A stretch of 64,000 nucleotides of DNA from Platanthera guangdongensis (Eukaryota > Streptophyta > Magnoliopsida > Asparagales > Orchidaceae): positions 69,639,935-69,703,934 of the forward strand of contig CM077162.1 of NCBI GenBank assembly GCA_039583875.1. The letters are read 5' to 3'. The stretch's first letter is position 1, and each line of letters begins with the position of its first letter. The notes under the pieces are model-generated. The model did not search any database. It saw only the letters and a list, made by a program, of their open reading frames with translations, and was not told the DNA's origin. Shown in pieces: positions 44,820 to 55,041 of the stretch. The position numbers and the translations under genes were made by a program.

Positions 44820-45308
44820 TACTCAAGATTTTGAAAGCTAAAAATTGACCAAGACTAGGCAAAATTCTGATTTTCCTTAGTGTCTAGAATTTTCTGATCT
44901 CTGAACTGCGCTCGACGATTTCCCCAAAGATCGTCGAACGGAGTTCGACGACGATTTCCAGAATCGTCGAACTGAGTTCAGCGCTCCTCTGATAGTATGA
45001 CTATCTCTTCCGGTCAACGATCGTCGAACGGCGCTCGACGATTTTGTTCACTGAACGATCGTCGAACGGAGCTCGACGCCTTTCCAGATCGTCGAACGGA
45101 GATCGACGATTTTGGAGTCTCTTCAGATTCCTTTAGAAGCCTCGATCGTCGAACTGAGTTCAACGATCTTTCCTTTTCTGCGTCGAACCCTAATATAAAC
45201 TTTTTTCGCCGTCGTTCTCTCTTGCGCTTTCAATTTCTCTGCAAACTTTTCTTCCCTCCAACAGTTCTACACTTGGTCGTTTTGTTTGTTGATTTTTTTG
45301 CAGGTACC
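44820..45308 (+). promoter_or_regulatory. Internal promoter-like module of C2
   Basis: Spacer between pol and the env-position ORF. Palindromes with ATCGTCGA/TCGACGAT arms and spacer ACGGAG(A/T/C) run from about 44905 to 45185. A TATA-like TAATATAAAC follows (45191-45200), and the ATG is at 45309, about 109 bases further. A run of T followed by GCAG (45290-45303) just before the ATG also looks like a 3' splice site, so a spliced mRNA is an alternative. The motif matches this element's LTR and differs from A and B. Confidence 0.6.
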
Positions 45309-45797
45309 ATGGCCGTTTCAGTTGCTGTACTCGCTGCAATGAAATTTGATGCAGGCTTTGACATCGATCTCGACTCCTTCAACACAACCGATCAAATCTT
45401 CCAGGATATTCTCAATTTATTCAAAGATCAGCAACTAATCTGCCCTGATGACAACCAGAATCAAACTTGCATCTGATGAATTAAAGAATGGGTTTACACT
45501 GCCCACCTTGACAACAACACCATAGTTGGTTCTATTGGTGGCACCCAGGTACCTCTGACCCCAACAGTATTGACAGAGGTTTTGGTTTAAGGATGGTGAA
45601 GATTCTGCTGAACTCTCTGGAGAAGAGTTCTCTGATATTCTTGCCAGGATGGGTCATCCTGAGGGGAACCCTAGCAAGCTGTTTAAGAGGACCCTTTCTG
45701 TGGAATATCAGGTTTCCTGGCTGATGTAGTAGGCAAGGTTCTCCTGGCCAAACCTTCTGCTCATGACACCCTCTCCAGATATCAGCTCTGCCTCATT
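45309..45797 (+). pseudogene. C2 env-position ORF, N-terminal fragment into the gap
   Basis: ATG at 45309 (MAVSVAVLAAMKFDAGFDID), stop at 45474-45476 after a frameshift, then resumed similarity in other frames: EWVYTAHL and GTQVPLTPTVLTEVL at about 45487-45590. These match in order the LEFLNGAEVD and GTKVKISPKSLRKVL blocks of the element B ORF, so it is the same gene class. The remainder is lost in the N block. Confidence 0.6.
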
Positions 45798-46297
45798 NNN
45801 NNNNNNNNNNNNNNNNNNNNNNNNNNNNNNNNNNNNNNNNNNNNNNNNNNNNNNNNNNNNNNNNNNNNNNNNNNNNNNNNNNNNNNNNNNNNNNNNNNNN
45901 NNNNNNNNNNNNNNNNNNNNNNNNNNNNNNNNNNNNNNNNNNNNNNNNNNNNNNNNNNNNNNNNNNNNNNNNNNNNNNNNNNNNNNNNNNNNNNNNNNNN
46001 NNNNNNNNNNNNNNNNNNNNNNNNNNNNNNNNNNNNNNNNNNNNNNNNNNNNNNNNNNNNNNNNNNNNNNNNNNNNNNNNNNNNNNNNNNNNNNNNNNNN
46101 NNNNNNNNNNNNNNNNNNNNNNNNNNNNNNNNNNNNNNNNNNNNNNNNNNNNNNNNNNNNNNNNNNNNNNNNNNNNNNNNNNNNNNNNNNNNNNNNNNNN
46201 NNNNNNNNNNNNNNNNNNNNNNNNNNNNNNNNNNNNNNNNNNNNNNNNNNNNNNNNNNNNNNNNNNNNNNNNNNNNNNNNNNNNNNNNNNNNNNNNN
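45798..46297. other. Assembly gap (500 N)
   Basis: Exactly 500 N, a common placeholder for a gap of unknown size. The open ends of C2, C1, B and G all point into it. Confidence 0.98.
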
Positions 46298-47702
46298 CTC
46301 AACGCTTGATGGATTCAGGAAATTTATTTGTCCATATTTGATGATCTGCTGATGTCATCGAAGTCAAAACTATAGGAAGCCGTTGTGGGAAAGCTGCTAC
46401 AGCATCGAAAGATGTTTTGTCCCTTTTTGATGGAGTTGGCGCTCACCAATCCTTGGTGGGCCCATATACTATGGTGTCGTTGATTCAAATCAACGCATAT
46501 AAAAGGGGAAACAGTAAAGGACTAGGGTTAATAAATCCAAGAAATAGAAAGAGAAACTGATAGAGGTGGCTGGACATTTACTTTCGATCAAGATTGAAAG
46601 CTGAAGTCTAGGTAAGATAGCCCGAAAGGCATGAAAGGATAGTTGAAGCTCTTCAAGCTCAATAAGGGTGTTCTATACAGAACAGTTTAGCTGATTCATC
46701 TCTCAGCAAAGTGGAATCTGCGCATCAGTGCAGCAGTAATAAGTGATAGATGTAGACGAAGGCTGATTCCTTCTACAGCAGGTGAGCTGGACTGAAATCT
46801 GATTAGTCTAGCAAAGTTGACTCAGAGTTATTTCTCTGAGCCAGTAAATTTATTTTCTTCAACTCTGTATTTTTTTTTATAGGATTCAGGTTTCCTAAAT
46901 CTGAGTGTAGGGCACTTGATGCCTGAGCTGTAGGTGATAGATTTTTCACTGAGGTAGCTGCCTGGAGGGGCACTGAGGTAGGATACAAGTGAGGATCTGA
47001 GCTGTATGGCTTAAGTGCCTATGGTAGGAGAGTGGTGCTCTCTGAGTGTAGGGCCTTTGTGCCTGAGGTAGGTGACAAGCTTATAGCTGAGCTGTAGGTG
47101 CTTGGAGGGGCACTGAGGTAGGTACCTGGCGGGTTATTAAGTTGTAGGAGTACCGCATCACTCTGAGAGTAGGTCCTTGTGCCTGAAGTTGTAGGGTTGA
47201 AAAGCCTGAACTGTAGGCGTTAGAGATAAGGCTGAGGTAGGTGGCTTGCGGGTCACTGAGTGTAGGAGCACTGCAGAGCTCTGAGGTAGGATCCTTTGGG
47301 ATCTGAGGTAGGGCTGTCCTCCCAGCCTGAGTGTAGGGCTCCTGAGGTAGGTGGTCTATTGACCTCTGAGTGTAGGTCCTTGTGGCTGAGAAGTGAGTCT
47401 TGGAGGAGACTTGAAGATCATGAGGGATCTAAGGTGTAAGCTCTTAGGAGAAGTTTGGAGAAGTTTTCCCTAGTACAATAAATATGCTTCGATAGGTGGA
47501 GAGGGAAAGTGGATGAACCCAATTAAGGAACCACTATAAATTCTGTTGTTTGTTGTGTTTGCTTGTTTTTCTCTTTGATTGCAGAACTTAAGGACAGACT
47601 CTAGTTAGCATAATTTAAAACCAACAAAAGATATATTAAAAGCTCAAAGACCTTTTCACCCCCCTCTAGGTGATTAAGTAATCTAAAGTTAAATAACTTT
47701 CA
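46298..47702 (+). repeat. LTR X (SIRE-like, plus orientation), left end in the gap
   Basis: Ends TTAAATAACTTTCA at 47702 and contains the SIRE-like tract TTTCACCCCCCTCTAGG (47654-47670) and the ACCACTATAAATTCTG block seen in reverse in A and B. TATA-like CATATAAAAGG lies at 46495-46505. Its middle (46905-47400) is packed with CTGAG-TGTAGG and CTGAGGTAGG words. No primer site follows, so it is a 3' LTR or a solo LTR inserted in element D. The expected target copy is GACAC (47703-47707). The start is not visible. Confidence 0.75.
46905..47400. repeat. CTGAG(G/T)TAGG short repeat cluster
   Basis: Twenty or so copies of CTGAGGTAGG, CTGAGTGTAGG and CTGAGCTGTAGG at irregular 15-35-bp spacing. The same words occur inverted in LTR A (11530-11800) and LTR B (26470-26700), always between TATA and the C-rich tract, so in R/U5. 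Confidence 0.75.
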
Positions 47703-49813
47703 GACACCGAGTCTTGTTTCTTGCTACACCAAGAGATACTGGCCAATCCACATGTGAAGACATAACCAGATGTTGACTTCCGGTCGTCTGAATCTCCCAT
47801 ATAATCAAGATCCGAGTATCCATGAAGAGTAAACCAGTGTCTCTCCCATAAAGGAGACCCATATTTGAAGTGCACTTCACATATTTCAGAATGTTCCTTG
47901 CCACCATCATATGAGGCTTCCTGGGTTCCGCCATATACAAACTTACTTATCCAACCGCATAATAAATGTCTGGCCTTGTAATCATCAATTAGATAAGACT
48001 CCCAATCAGAGCCCGAAACACCAAAGGATCATGAAGAATCCTTCCCTCATTCCGCCGAAGTTTGATGCCAGAATCAAAAGGAGTATAACAACTCTTCCCT
48101 TCTTGCATGACGAATCGCTAGACGATCTGTTCTACATAGACCTTTTGTGATATGAGTTTGCCGCTCTCTTTCCTCTCCACCTCGAGTCCAAGGAAGTGGT
48201 GGAGCTCACCCAAGTCCTTCATCTCGAATCTTATAGCTAGCTCTGCCCTGAGCCTAGCTACCTCCTCCTTGAAGTTACACGTGATGATCATGTCATCCAC
48301 GTACAACAGCACTAAGACCAGAAGCTACCCCGTATTCTTGATGAACAAGCTCGAGTCTGAAATAGGAGCCAGATAACCGCAGAATTGGAGGTATTCTACA
48401 ATCTTCCCATACTAGGCTCGAGGATCCTGCTTCAAACCATAGATGGCTTTCCGGAGCTTGCAGACGTATCCAGATGTTATTAAGATATGTATCCCAGTGG
48501 CTAATCCATGAAGATGTGTTTGTCAATTTTTTCGTAAAGAAAGGCATTCTTTATCTCTAGCTGCCACATCTTCCATCCCTGGTAAGCCTCCATGGCCATC
48601 ACCACCCGAACTGAAGTCATTTTCGCCACGGGACTGAACGTCTCTTCATTGTCTTTGCCACACTATTGTGAAAAACCTCGAGCTACAAGTCGAGCCTTGT
48701 ATCACTCGATTCTTCCATCTGCCTTATTCATCAGCTTATATACCCAATTGCAAGACACAGGAGTAATGCCATCAACCTTGGGCACAAGGTCCCAGGTCTC
48801 ATTCTTCTTGAGGGCAGCCATATCCTCATCCATGACATCTTTCCACTCCTTAACTCCAGTGGCTTCATTAAAACTAGAAGGCTCCCGCTCATCCAAGGGG
48901 CCTGCGAAGAAATAGGAGACAAAACTCACCTTGTTTCCTTTGCTATAGCGAGCTAGTGGCTGGGTGGTCCTCTTTGATTTCCAAAGAGTCTGCTCCTTGC
49001 TCACCACCTCCGCTGCTTCTTCAGAATCAGCTCCATTCCCGGGAAAACTTGGAGCATCGTTCCCCCTACTTCTTGAACCAGAAGCCTCTGCCCAGCGCAC
49101 GAAATACCTGGAGCTCCTGGTGACACAACAGCTCCACCTGAAGATCTTCAGCAGCCTCCTTGTACTCTTCATTAGACCTACTCTCCTGTAGCTCAATAGA
49201 GCCACCTCCATACAACATTAGCTCATCAAAGACAATGTATCTTGATACAATAAACTTCCTTTTTCAACTCATCATAGCCCACAAAGGCAAGCTTCCTCTC
49301 CTTTGCATCAAGCTTGGTCCTCAGAGCATCCAGGACGTGTACATAGTAGGTTGATACAAACACACGAAGGTGTTCCACGCTAGGTTTCTCCTTGAACATC
49401 ATCTCAACAGGATAATTCATGTTGATCGGACTCAGAGGCATCTGATTGATGACATAGGTTGCGCAGACCATTCCTTCCACCCAAAAGGACATGGGAATGC
49501 CCTTTGCATGAAGCCAACACTTGTAGGTTTACGTAAAATGATGGATCTTCCTCTTCGCTACTCCATTTTGTCGTGGAGTATGAGCACAAGTAAGCTTTCT
49601 CTGGATCCCATGCTTCCTGCAGAAGTTAGAGAACTCTGATGAAACAAACTCACCTCTATTGTCCGATCTAAATTTTTGATCCGCAGGCCAAGCCGGCCCT
49701 CCACCAGCTCCTTGAACTCCACAAACAATCGGAAAGCATATGACTTCTACTTCATAAAATATGCCCAAGTGTAACTTGAATAATCATCAATCAGCACCAG
49801 CATGTATCTGCTG
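47703..49813 (-). pseudogene. pol: Element D: copia pol fragment (INT-RT-RNase H)
   Basis: Minus-strand copia, a different lineage from A, B and C. Integrase with RSDNRGEFVSSEF and TPRQNGVAKRK (49680-49550); the conserved segment VEGMVCATYVINQMPL (49480-49430); a linker; RT start with MTSFHSL-antisense region, where the minus strand reads EWKDVMDEDMAALKKNETWDLV (48850-48790); catalytic LLYVDDMIITCN (48310-48270) and LGELHHFLGLEVER (48225-48180); RNase H GYSDLDYMGDSDDRKSTSGYVF (47820-47755). Many frameshifts. Cut by LTR X at 47702 and by LTR E at 49814. Confidence 0.85.
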
Positions 49814-52414
49814 TGTAACACCCAAAAATTTCGAAAGAGTAACGGACAACATTCAGAGCCAAGATTGGGTCATGGTGAGGGTCACGCGGCCTAGGACACG
49901 GGCGTGTCCCTGGCTGAGTCGTGCTCGGGTTCGACGAAGAACTCGTGAGGTCGACATTTTGGTCTCGACGAAGTGTCGAGAGGTTGAACACGGCCTAAGA
50001 CACGGGCGTGTCCATGGCCGTATCGTGCTCGTGTTTGACGAGAGCCCTGGAGGTCGACGATTTGCGCTCGATTGAAGTGGTCGAGATGTGGAACACGGCC
50101 TAGTAACACGTACGTAGGTCGATTGGCACCCCGTCGTGCGTGTGTTCGACGAATTTCCCATGAGGTCGACAAAAAGGCAGTCGACGATTGTCGAGACTTC
50201 GAACACGGCCTGATACATGGGCATGTCCCAGGCCGTGTCCTGCTCGGGTTGTTGGTCGGGCTGTGTGAGGGGATAGACACAGCCTGGAGCCCAGGCGTGT
50301 TCGTGTGTAACACGGGCGTGTCAAATGTGACACGGGCGTGTCGCCTACCCGTGTTCTTCTCGGGTGGTTTTTGGTCCTGTGTCGATAGAGGAACACGTCC
50401 AGGCACACGGGCGTGTACTGGGCAACACGGGCGTGTCGGCTTTCACACGGGCATGTTCAGAGCCCGTGTTCAGTTCTGGGTGCGTCTGTTTTAGCATCGA
50501 TTGAGGAACACGGCCTTGTACACATGCGTGTCTTAAGCCGTGTTCGACCCAGGTGTTTTGATTTTCAGTTTGGATCATGGTAGTTCATTTCCTCCTTTTG
50601 GGACCTGATGGTCCAGGGCTGTCCCTACTATGTTAAGTCCGGGAATAGGGTTTAGAAACCCTCATTCTTCTTCAAACACTATCTTTCTAAGTTCTAGAGA
50701 GAAGGGAGAGCAAGGAAGGAGGTGAAGGAGAGATCCGGCTGCCGGAGAAGCTTCGGTGCTCCAAATCACGAGCCGAGTCCAGATCTGTGGAGGCAAGTCC
50801 ATTGCAAAGGTTTTCATCCGGCTAAGTTTCCATGGCTGGAAAGAGGAGTCAGAAGGTAATGACACTTCTCCTCTTCGTTTTTAGGATGCGTGTTTAGCAT
50901 CTTTATTTTCAAGCTTTTAGGCACCAAACTCTCAAATGAGAGGGATTTGGGTTGCCATGTTTCAAGAGGAACCTCCGGGTCGATTGATTCCGTCACCGGG
51001 ATAATTTTGCATTAGAGATCCGATCTGTTAGTGGATTAGGCATGGTAGGTGAAGCCGTGGTCGAGACCGTTAGTCGGACTCGGTGATGTTGCATACGAGC
51101 TTTGGGGATTTTATAAAAATCCGTTGCGACAAGATGCCGTTTGTCATGTTTGTGATGTTTTCCTCCTTTTCTCGAGTGAGTATGTGTAGTCGGAACCGGA
51201 CAAGGTTAGCTCCACAATGGTGGTAGAAGGTTTCCTTGGTGGACAAGGTTAGCGCCACATTGGGGGTAGATGGTTTCCTTAGTGCGCGGGGACGTTGCTG
51301 TACAAATGAGGGATTAGGGTGGAAAAGTTTTGGATTGTAATATGCTAAGGCATGGCTTTGTCTCTGTGGTCGGCTGGCTATCCCGTGACATGCAAGTTAT
51401 GTGTTGAGAGTGTCCCGGCGAGAATAGTCCCCTTCTATGAGACTGACGAGAATGCCAAGCATGGGGCAAGCCTGGGCAATGAGGCCATGAGCGAGTGGGG
51501 TCCAGTAAGGTTTCTTAGAATCGGCCAGCGTGTTAGACGGAATCCTAACATGAGAAGTCAGAGCTTGCAGGCAATCCCGGGTCTAAGACCATGAGCGGGT
51601 GGGGCCTTGACAAGAGTTCTGTGTGGCAGCTTGTATGCCATTTGGGGGAAATTGCAATACCCCTTTGTTTGCGGCTTAATGCCAATGGGGAAATGATGAG
51701 TACCCAGATGATGTGATGATGTGCTAGATGCATACGCGATAGGGTGCCTTCGGTGAAGCTTGGGTTTTGCATACATGTTGCATAGTAGGCCCCTTTTCTT
51801 TATATGATCAACAATAGAGAACGTGCATGTTGTTTGAGACATCCAAGCCTGTTCATTAGTGCTTTACTTGTTTATGTATATTGTATACTAAGTGCTGACT
51901 TGCAGGTTGGAGGGGTACCCCGGGGTCCGTTAGGGGCGGCTGAGAGGAGATGTGTTTGTTACACAGTTTGAGGTTAGCCTTTGCTGACCCACGTTACAAC
52001 CAAATTTTTTATAGGGCAATGATCGCAAGTAGGAGCTAGCTCGCAGGCCAGAAAGGCCTAAGCCTCATGAAGTGTTACCATCTTTGCATTGGCTTTACTT
52101 TTGTGATGTTGTATATTTTATGTTATTGTCTTCCGGCTTGCATGCCGAGGTAGCTTAGGAGTGCCTATACACATTGAAGTGTTGTGTATAATGGAGTATT
52201 GGACTCTCTTTTATTGTAAGGGCATAAGGCCGTTTTCGATACTCTAGTGTATGTGGATAACTTCTAGTCTTGGTTGATGTTTCCGCTGTGTTTTGAGTTT
52301 GAGTTTTGAGATTGGTTAGTTATATCATCTTATAATACTAAAGCTGTGGCGTCTGTATGTTGTGGGGCCCCGACCGGATCCATATTATACGGTCATTACA
52401 GGGGAGGTGTTACA
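49814..52414 (+). repeat. Element E 5' LTR (gypsy, 2.6 kb)
   Basis: 2601 bp with perfect 9-bp inverted ends TGTAACACC and GGTGTTACA, followed by a tRNA-Met-type primer site. U3 (49890-50560) is filled with two kinds of palindrome. From 50630 on it is ordinary leader-like sequence. No clear TATA box is seen. Long LTRs starting TGTAACACCC are common in plant gypsy chromoviruses. ORFs within it are shadows. Confidence 0.88.
49890..50560. repeat. Mixed palindrome array in E LTR U3
   Basis: Palindromes GACACG-GG-CGTGTC (49897-49910, 49996-50009, 50326-50339 and shorter ones to 50440) alternate with CACGGCC blocks and with TCGAC words (GTTCGACGAAG, GAGGTCGACATTT, GAGGTCGACGATTT, AGTGTCGAGA). The pattern repeats about every 60-130 bp. 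Confidence 0.8.
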
Positions 52415-52623
52415 ATTTGGTATCAGAGCCAGGTTTGATTCAAGGTCAGTGCGAATAGAGGTTATCCACAAAAGAGTAGTGCGGGAGCATGATTGTCCTT
52501 ATGTTTAAGTCTTGCGACTAGAGACTAATGCCTTATTTTCTTGCTTTTCCTAAGAGTGCAAGCAATGAGGCGGGTATGTCGAGACCAAGAGAAGAGCTTT
52601 CGGCGAGCAGCGCCACTGCTCAG
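52415..52623 (+). mobile_element. Element E internal start: primer site and first gag codons
   Basis: TGGTATCAGAGCC at 52418-52430 is the primer site. A leader follows, then ATG at 52565 opening MRRVCRDQEKSFRRAAPLLS, cut by the F LTR at 52624. Only about 20 codons of the putative gag are visible, so the identity rests on position. Confidence 0.6.
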
Positions 52624-53430
52624 TGTTGGAACCGATTTCTCGGTCTCCTGTGGAGTTCACCCTCGGGTAAGGGGTGATGGTGCACCTACTTCGCTCCTGC
52701 AAGCAAAACAACAAGGAAAACAGGAAAGAACTGACCCAAGAGCTCGGCGGGAGGTCCCACCACACACCCGAAAGATCTTAAAGCGCTTCCCCTCCTTAGC
52801 CAAAGGCCGAGCTAAGGTACCCTCAGAAAGCACTAGATAGTTGGAGCAAGGAAGCACAGAAAACGTGCCTGCTGGGGTACCCCTTGGGTCCTATTTATAG
52901 ATTTCAGAATTTGAACTGCCAATAACCAAACTAAACAGACCTGAAATTACAAAAAATACCCTCAACTGGGTCTGCCAACAGCCAAACTCCGCTGTTTTAA
53001 AGGGCTATGGGCAGACCGGCGGGGGCAAAACAGTAAAAAGTACCTCATAGACCTGGGCGAGTCAGAGAGCTCGACCACCTCGGCGGATAAGCTCGCCTGA
53101 TATTGCCGAGCTCCTTTGCGTGAGCGCGAGCTAGGACGGTGACCTCGCCAGTCGATAGGCCTCCAATAGTCGAACTCAGGTCGACGAATCCAGGATTAGT
53201 CGGCGAGTGTTGAGCTTGTGGTCGGTGACTGCCGAGCTTGCATTCGACGATTGTCGATCTTCGGTCGACGATTGCCGATTTTTGGTTGACGAATGCCGAT
53301 CTTCGGTCGACGAATATCGAGCTCGCCCGCTGCCTGTAGGTTTTCCTGCCAAGCTCGCCTGCTGCTTGCGCGATCTGCGTCGGCCGACCTCGCTCCTGAT
53401 GAACCTACTCGCCGGACACGGGGTTGTACA
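52624..53430 (-). repeat. Element F 3' LTR (right border approximate)
   Basis: Left end TGTTGGAACCGA is clear from the junction in E gag. The right end is taken at GGGGTTGTACA (53430), because the next bases on the minus strand read AAATAGCGGGGATTA, a fair polypurine tract. An alternative end is 53472. Contains minus-strand TATA CTATAAATAG (52891-52900) and, upstream of it, the palindrome array at 53165-53335. Confidence 0.6.
53165..53335. repeat. GTCGACGA array in the F LTR
   Basis: Words GTCGAACTCAGGTCGACGA, GATTGTCGATCTTCGGTCGACGA and ATGCCGATCTTCGGTCGACGA recur about every 25 bp. CTCAGGTCGACGAATC (53175-53190) is identical to 9004-9019 in the C-family solo LTR. Confidence 0.8.
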
Positions 53431-53543
53431 TAATCCCCGCTATTTCTGAGCTTGGCAAAGCTTGGAAGGAAACATCCAACCCCAAGTGTTCGGTGAGTGC
53501 GGGGTGGACCGGAGAGAATCTTTCGGTGGGGTCCACCTGCGAC

Positions 53544-53553
53544 TATATATATG
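53544..53553 (+). promoter_or_regulatory. TATA box for the first antisense ORF of F
   Basis: TATATATATG on the plus strand, about 55 bases before the ATG at 53607. Position and orientation suit an antisense promoter just inside the 3' LTR. Inferred. Confidence 0.4.
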
Positions 53554-53606
53554 CACCTGCCTACCTTCCTAACTCTTGCCATTCCCTTTGCTCTAACACT
53601 GCCAAG

Positions 53607-54655
53607 ATGCCGATCCCCAAGGAAATCCAAGAGCGCCCCAACCGAGCTCGCTAGACCTCGGCTGCTCGCGTGGCCGCTCTAACAGCGGTCCCACCTAATG
53701 TTCCTCAAATTGATTCTGCCGAGCCCAGCTCTAAGAGGGCGAAGTCATTTCCTGAAGCGGCCGAGCCAATTTATGAAGACCTGAGGACCACCCTGGAGAT
53801 GGGGACCGGCTCTTCCACTCGGACAGTTCTTGAGAAGGATAGAGAGATTGTCGCAGTCGCCGACGACCCGGATGGTCAACCTGATAACATGGGGGGTGCC
53901 ACGCCGCGAGATCCCACACCGCGAGGCGAGACCACTCTCGCAGACTCACGGTTCATGACACCGGATAACCATCCCCAGGACCTGCCTCTTCTCTTTGGGA
54001 TCCTGGCAGTGAGCTCGCAGAGGCCGAGCTCGCCGGTGCCCGCCCCTTCTCCCCAGCGAGATGCTGTAACCACGGGGGCGGGTGTGGAGACCGTCCCCGT
54101 CCTGGGATTTGAGCTTCTCTCCCCAGGAACGCGCGGCCCGGGGCGTGGGAAGGACCTACGGTTTGTCCCTCCCCGCATCTCCTTAGAGTTATCGAGTTCG
54201 TCAGGTAAAGTTTCCCTTGGATCCATGTCAAGTTCCCTCTCGGCATACCTCACTTTGCTGACGCTTGTCTCCACAGCTCCTCCCAGCCGATCCGGTGCCG
54301 AGGAAACTTCACGGGAAGTCCACTACTCGCCCCTCCCTTCCCCGAACTCGCTGGACTCTTATATGGGCCCAGAAGTATAGCAAGGCGAGCTGACCCGGAG
54401 GGAAGTCAAGCTTTTTAAGAAATTGGTGTTCGAGCTGTGCGAGGTGCGGGAAGTCAACGAGGCGGTGCAGCAGGACTACGCCTGGCTTGCCGACGAAGTG
54501 CGGGGTGGCTAGACACGCGAGTTGCTATCTCCTTCCCGGCTACTGTACGAGATCGATGAGGGTCTCTCTGTGGCGCAAGAGAATTCGGGGAGGATCCGCG
54601 AGCTGCTCAGCGCCCAGCAATCTGGAGGACGGGGGATGCGAGGCCGGGGTAGATG
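53607..54655 (+). pseudogene. Element F antisense ORF 1, decayed
   Basis: ATG at 53607 (MPIPKEIQERPNRAR), stop TAG at 53652-53654, then an open frame 53670-54380 with Pro/Ser-rich, low-complexity protein. A candidate intron, GTAAAG to CCACAG, spans about 54206-54276. After a stop at 54378-54380 the same frame reads a charged helical segment with REVKLFKKLVFELCEVREV to 54512, and a shifted frame continues with YEIDEGLSVAQENSG to about 54655. It resembles the disordered and coiled-coil regions of antisense ORFs of Tat elements. Function unknown. Confidence 0.5.
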
Positions 54656-54934
54656 AAGGGCGGCACCCTTCCCGAGCCGACCGATACTCGCCCCCTTGTT
54701 TCCTCCCTGCCCGCGTTCCTCGCTTATTTATTCCTGCGCCATTTGGTTGTAATAATTTATCTCAAGACATTTTTAGATATGCGGTTTTCAAATAAAATGT
54801 TGCTTCTCATTTGACTTAGCCTTGGTTGGGACGCGCTGGAAGTCGGTGAGCTGGGGGTTGGTGAGCTGGGGTTGGCGAGCTTGGGTTGGCGAGCTGGGCT
54901 GATTGGACAGTTTGACCTTCCGATTACTTTTTCT

Positions 54935-54944
54935 ATAAATAGCC
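54935..54944 (+). promoter_or_regulatory. TATA box for the second antisense ORF of F
   Basis: CTATAAATAG on the plus strand, about 100 bases before the ATG at 55042 and followed by a pyrimidine-rich leader. Good consensus and spacing. Confidence 0.55.
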
Positions 54945-55041
54945 CCCCACCAACCCCCGTACTGCTGCTTTTATTGCTTACTCTTTCTCTGTCTTCCTGT
55001 GCTGTTTGTTTTCTACTCGCGCCACCCCTTCTCTCGCGAGC

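Larger units (their letters stand above)
37959..45797 (+). mobile_element. Element C2: C-family SIRE-like copia, runs into the assembly gap
   Basis: Plus-strand element nested in C1 gag: 5' LTR 37959-39496, primer site, gag, PR-INT-RT-RNase H, palindrome-rich promoter-like spacer, and the beginning of an env-position ORF, lost at the N block. Insertion site is CACTG, which is contiguous with the following GGCTTGGG in the intact gag of C2 itself. The 3' LTR is not visible. Confidence 0.9.

Noticed and set aside
47280..47360. TGAGGTAG resembling the let-7 seed
   Set aside because: Plants have no let-7, the word is part of a degenerate LTR repeat, and no hairpin precursor is visible.
51352..51594. 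Small ORF in the E LTR
   Set aside because: Lies within the LTR leader, with no recognisable domain.
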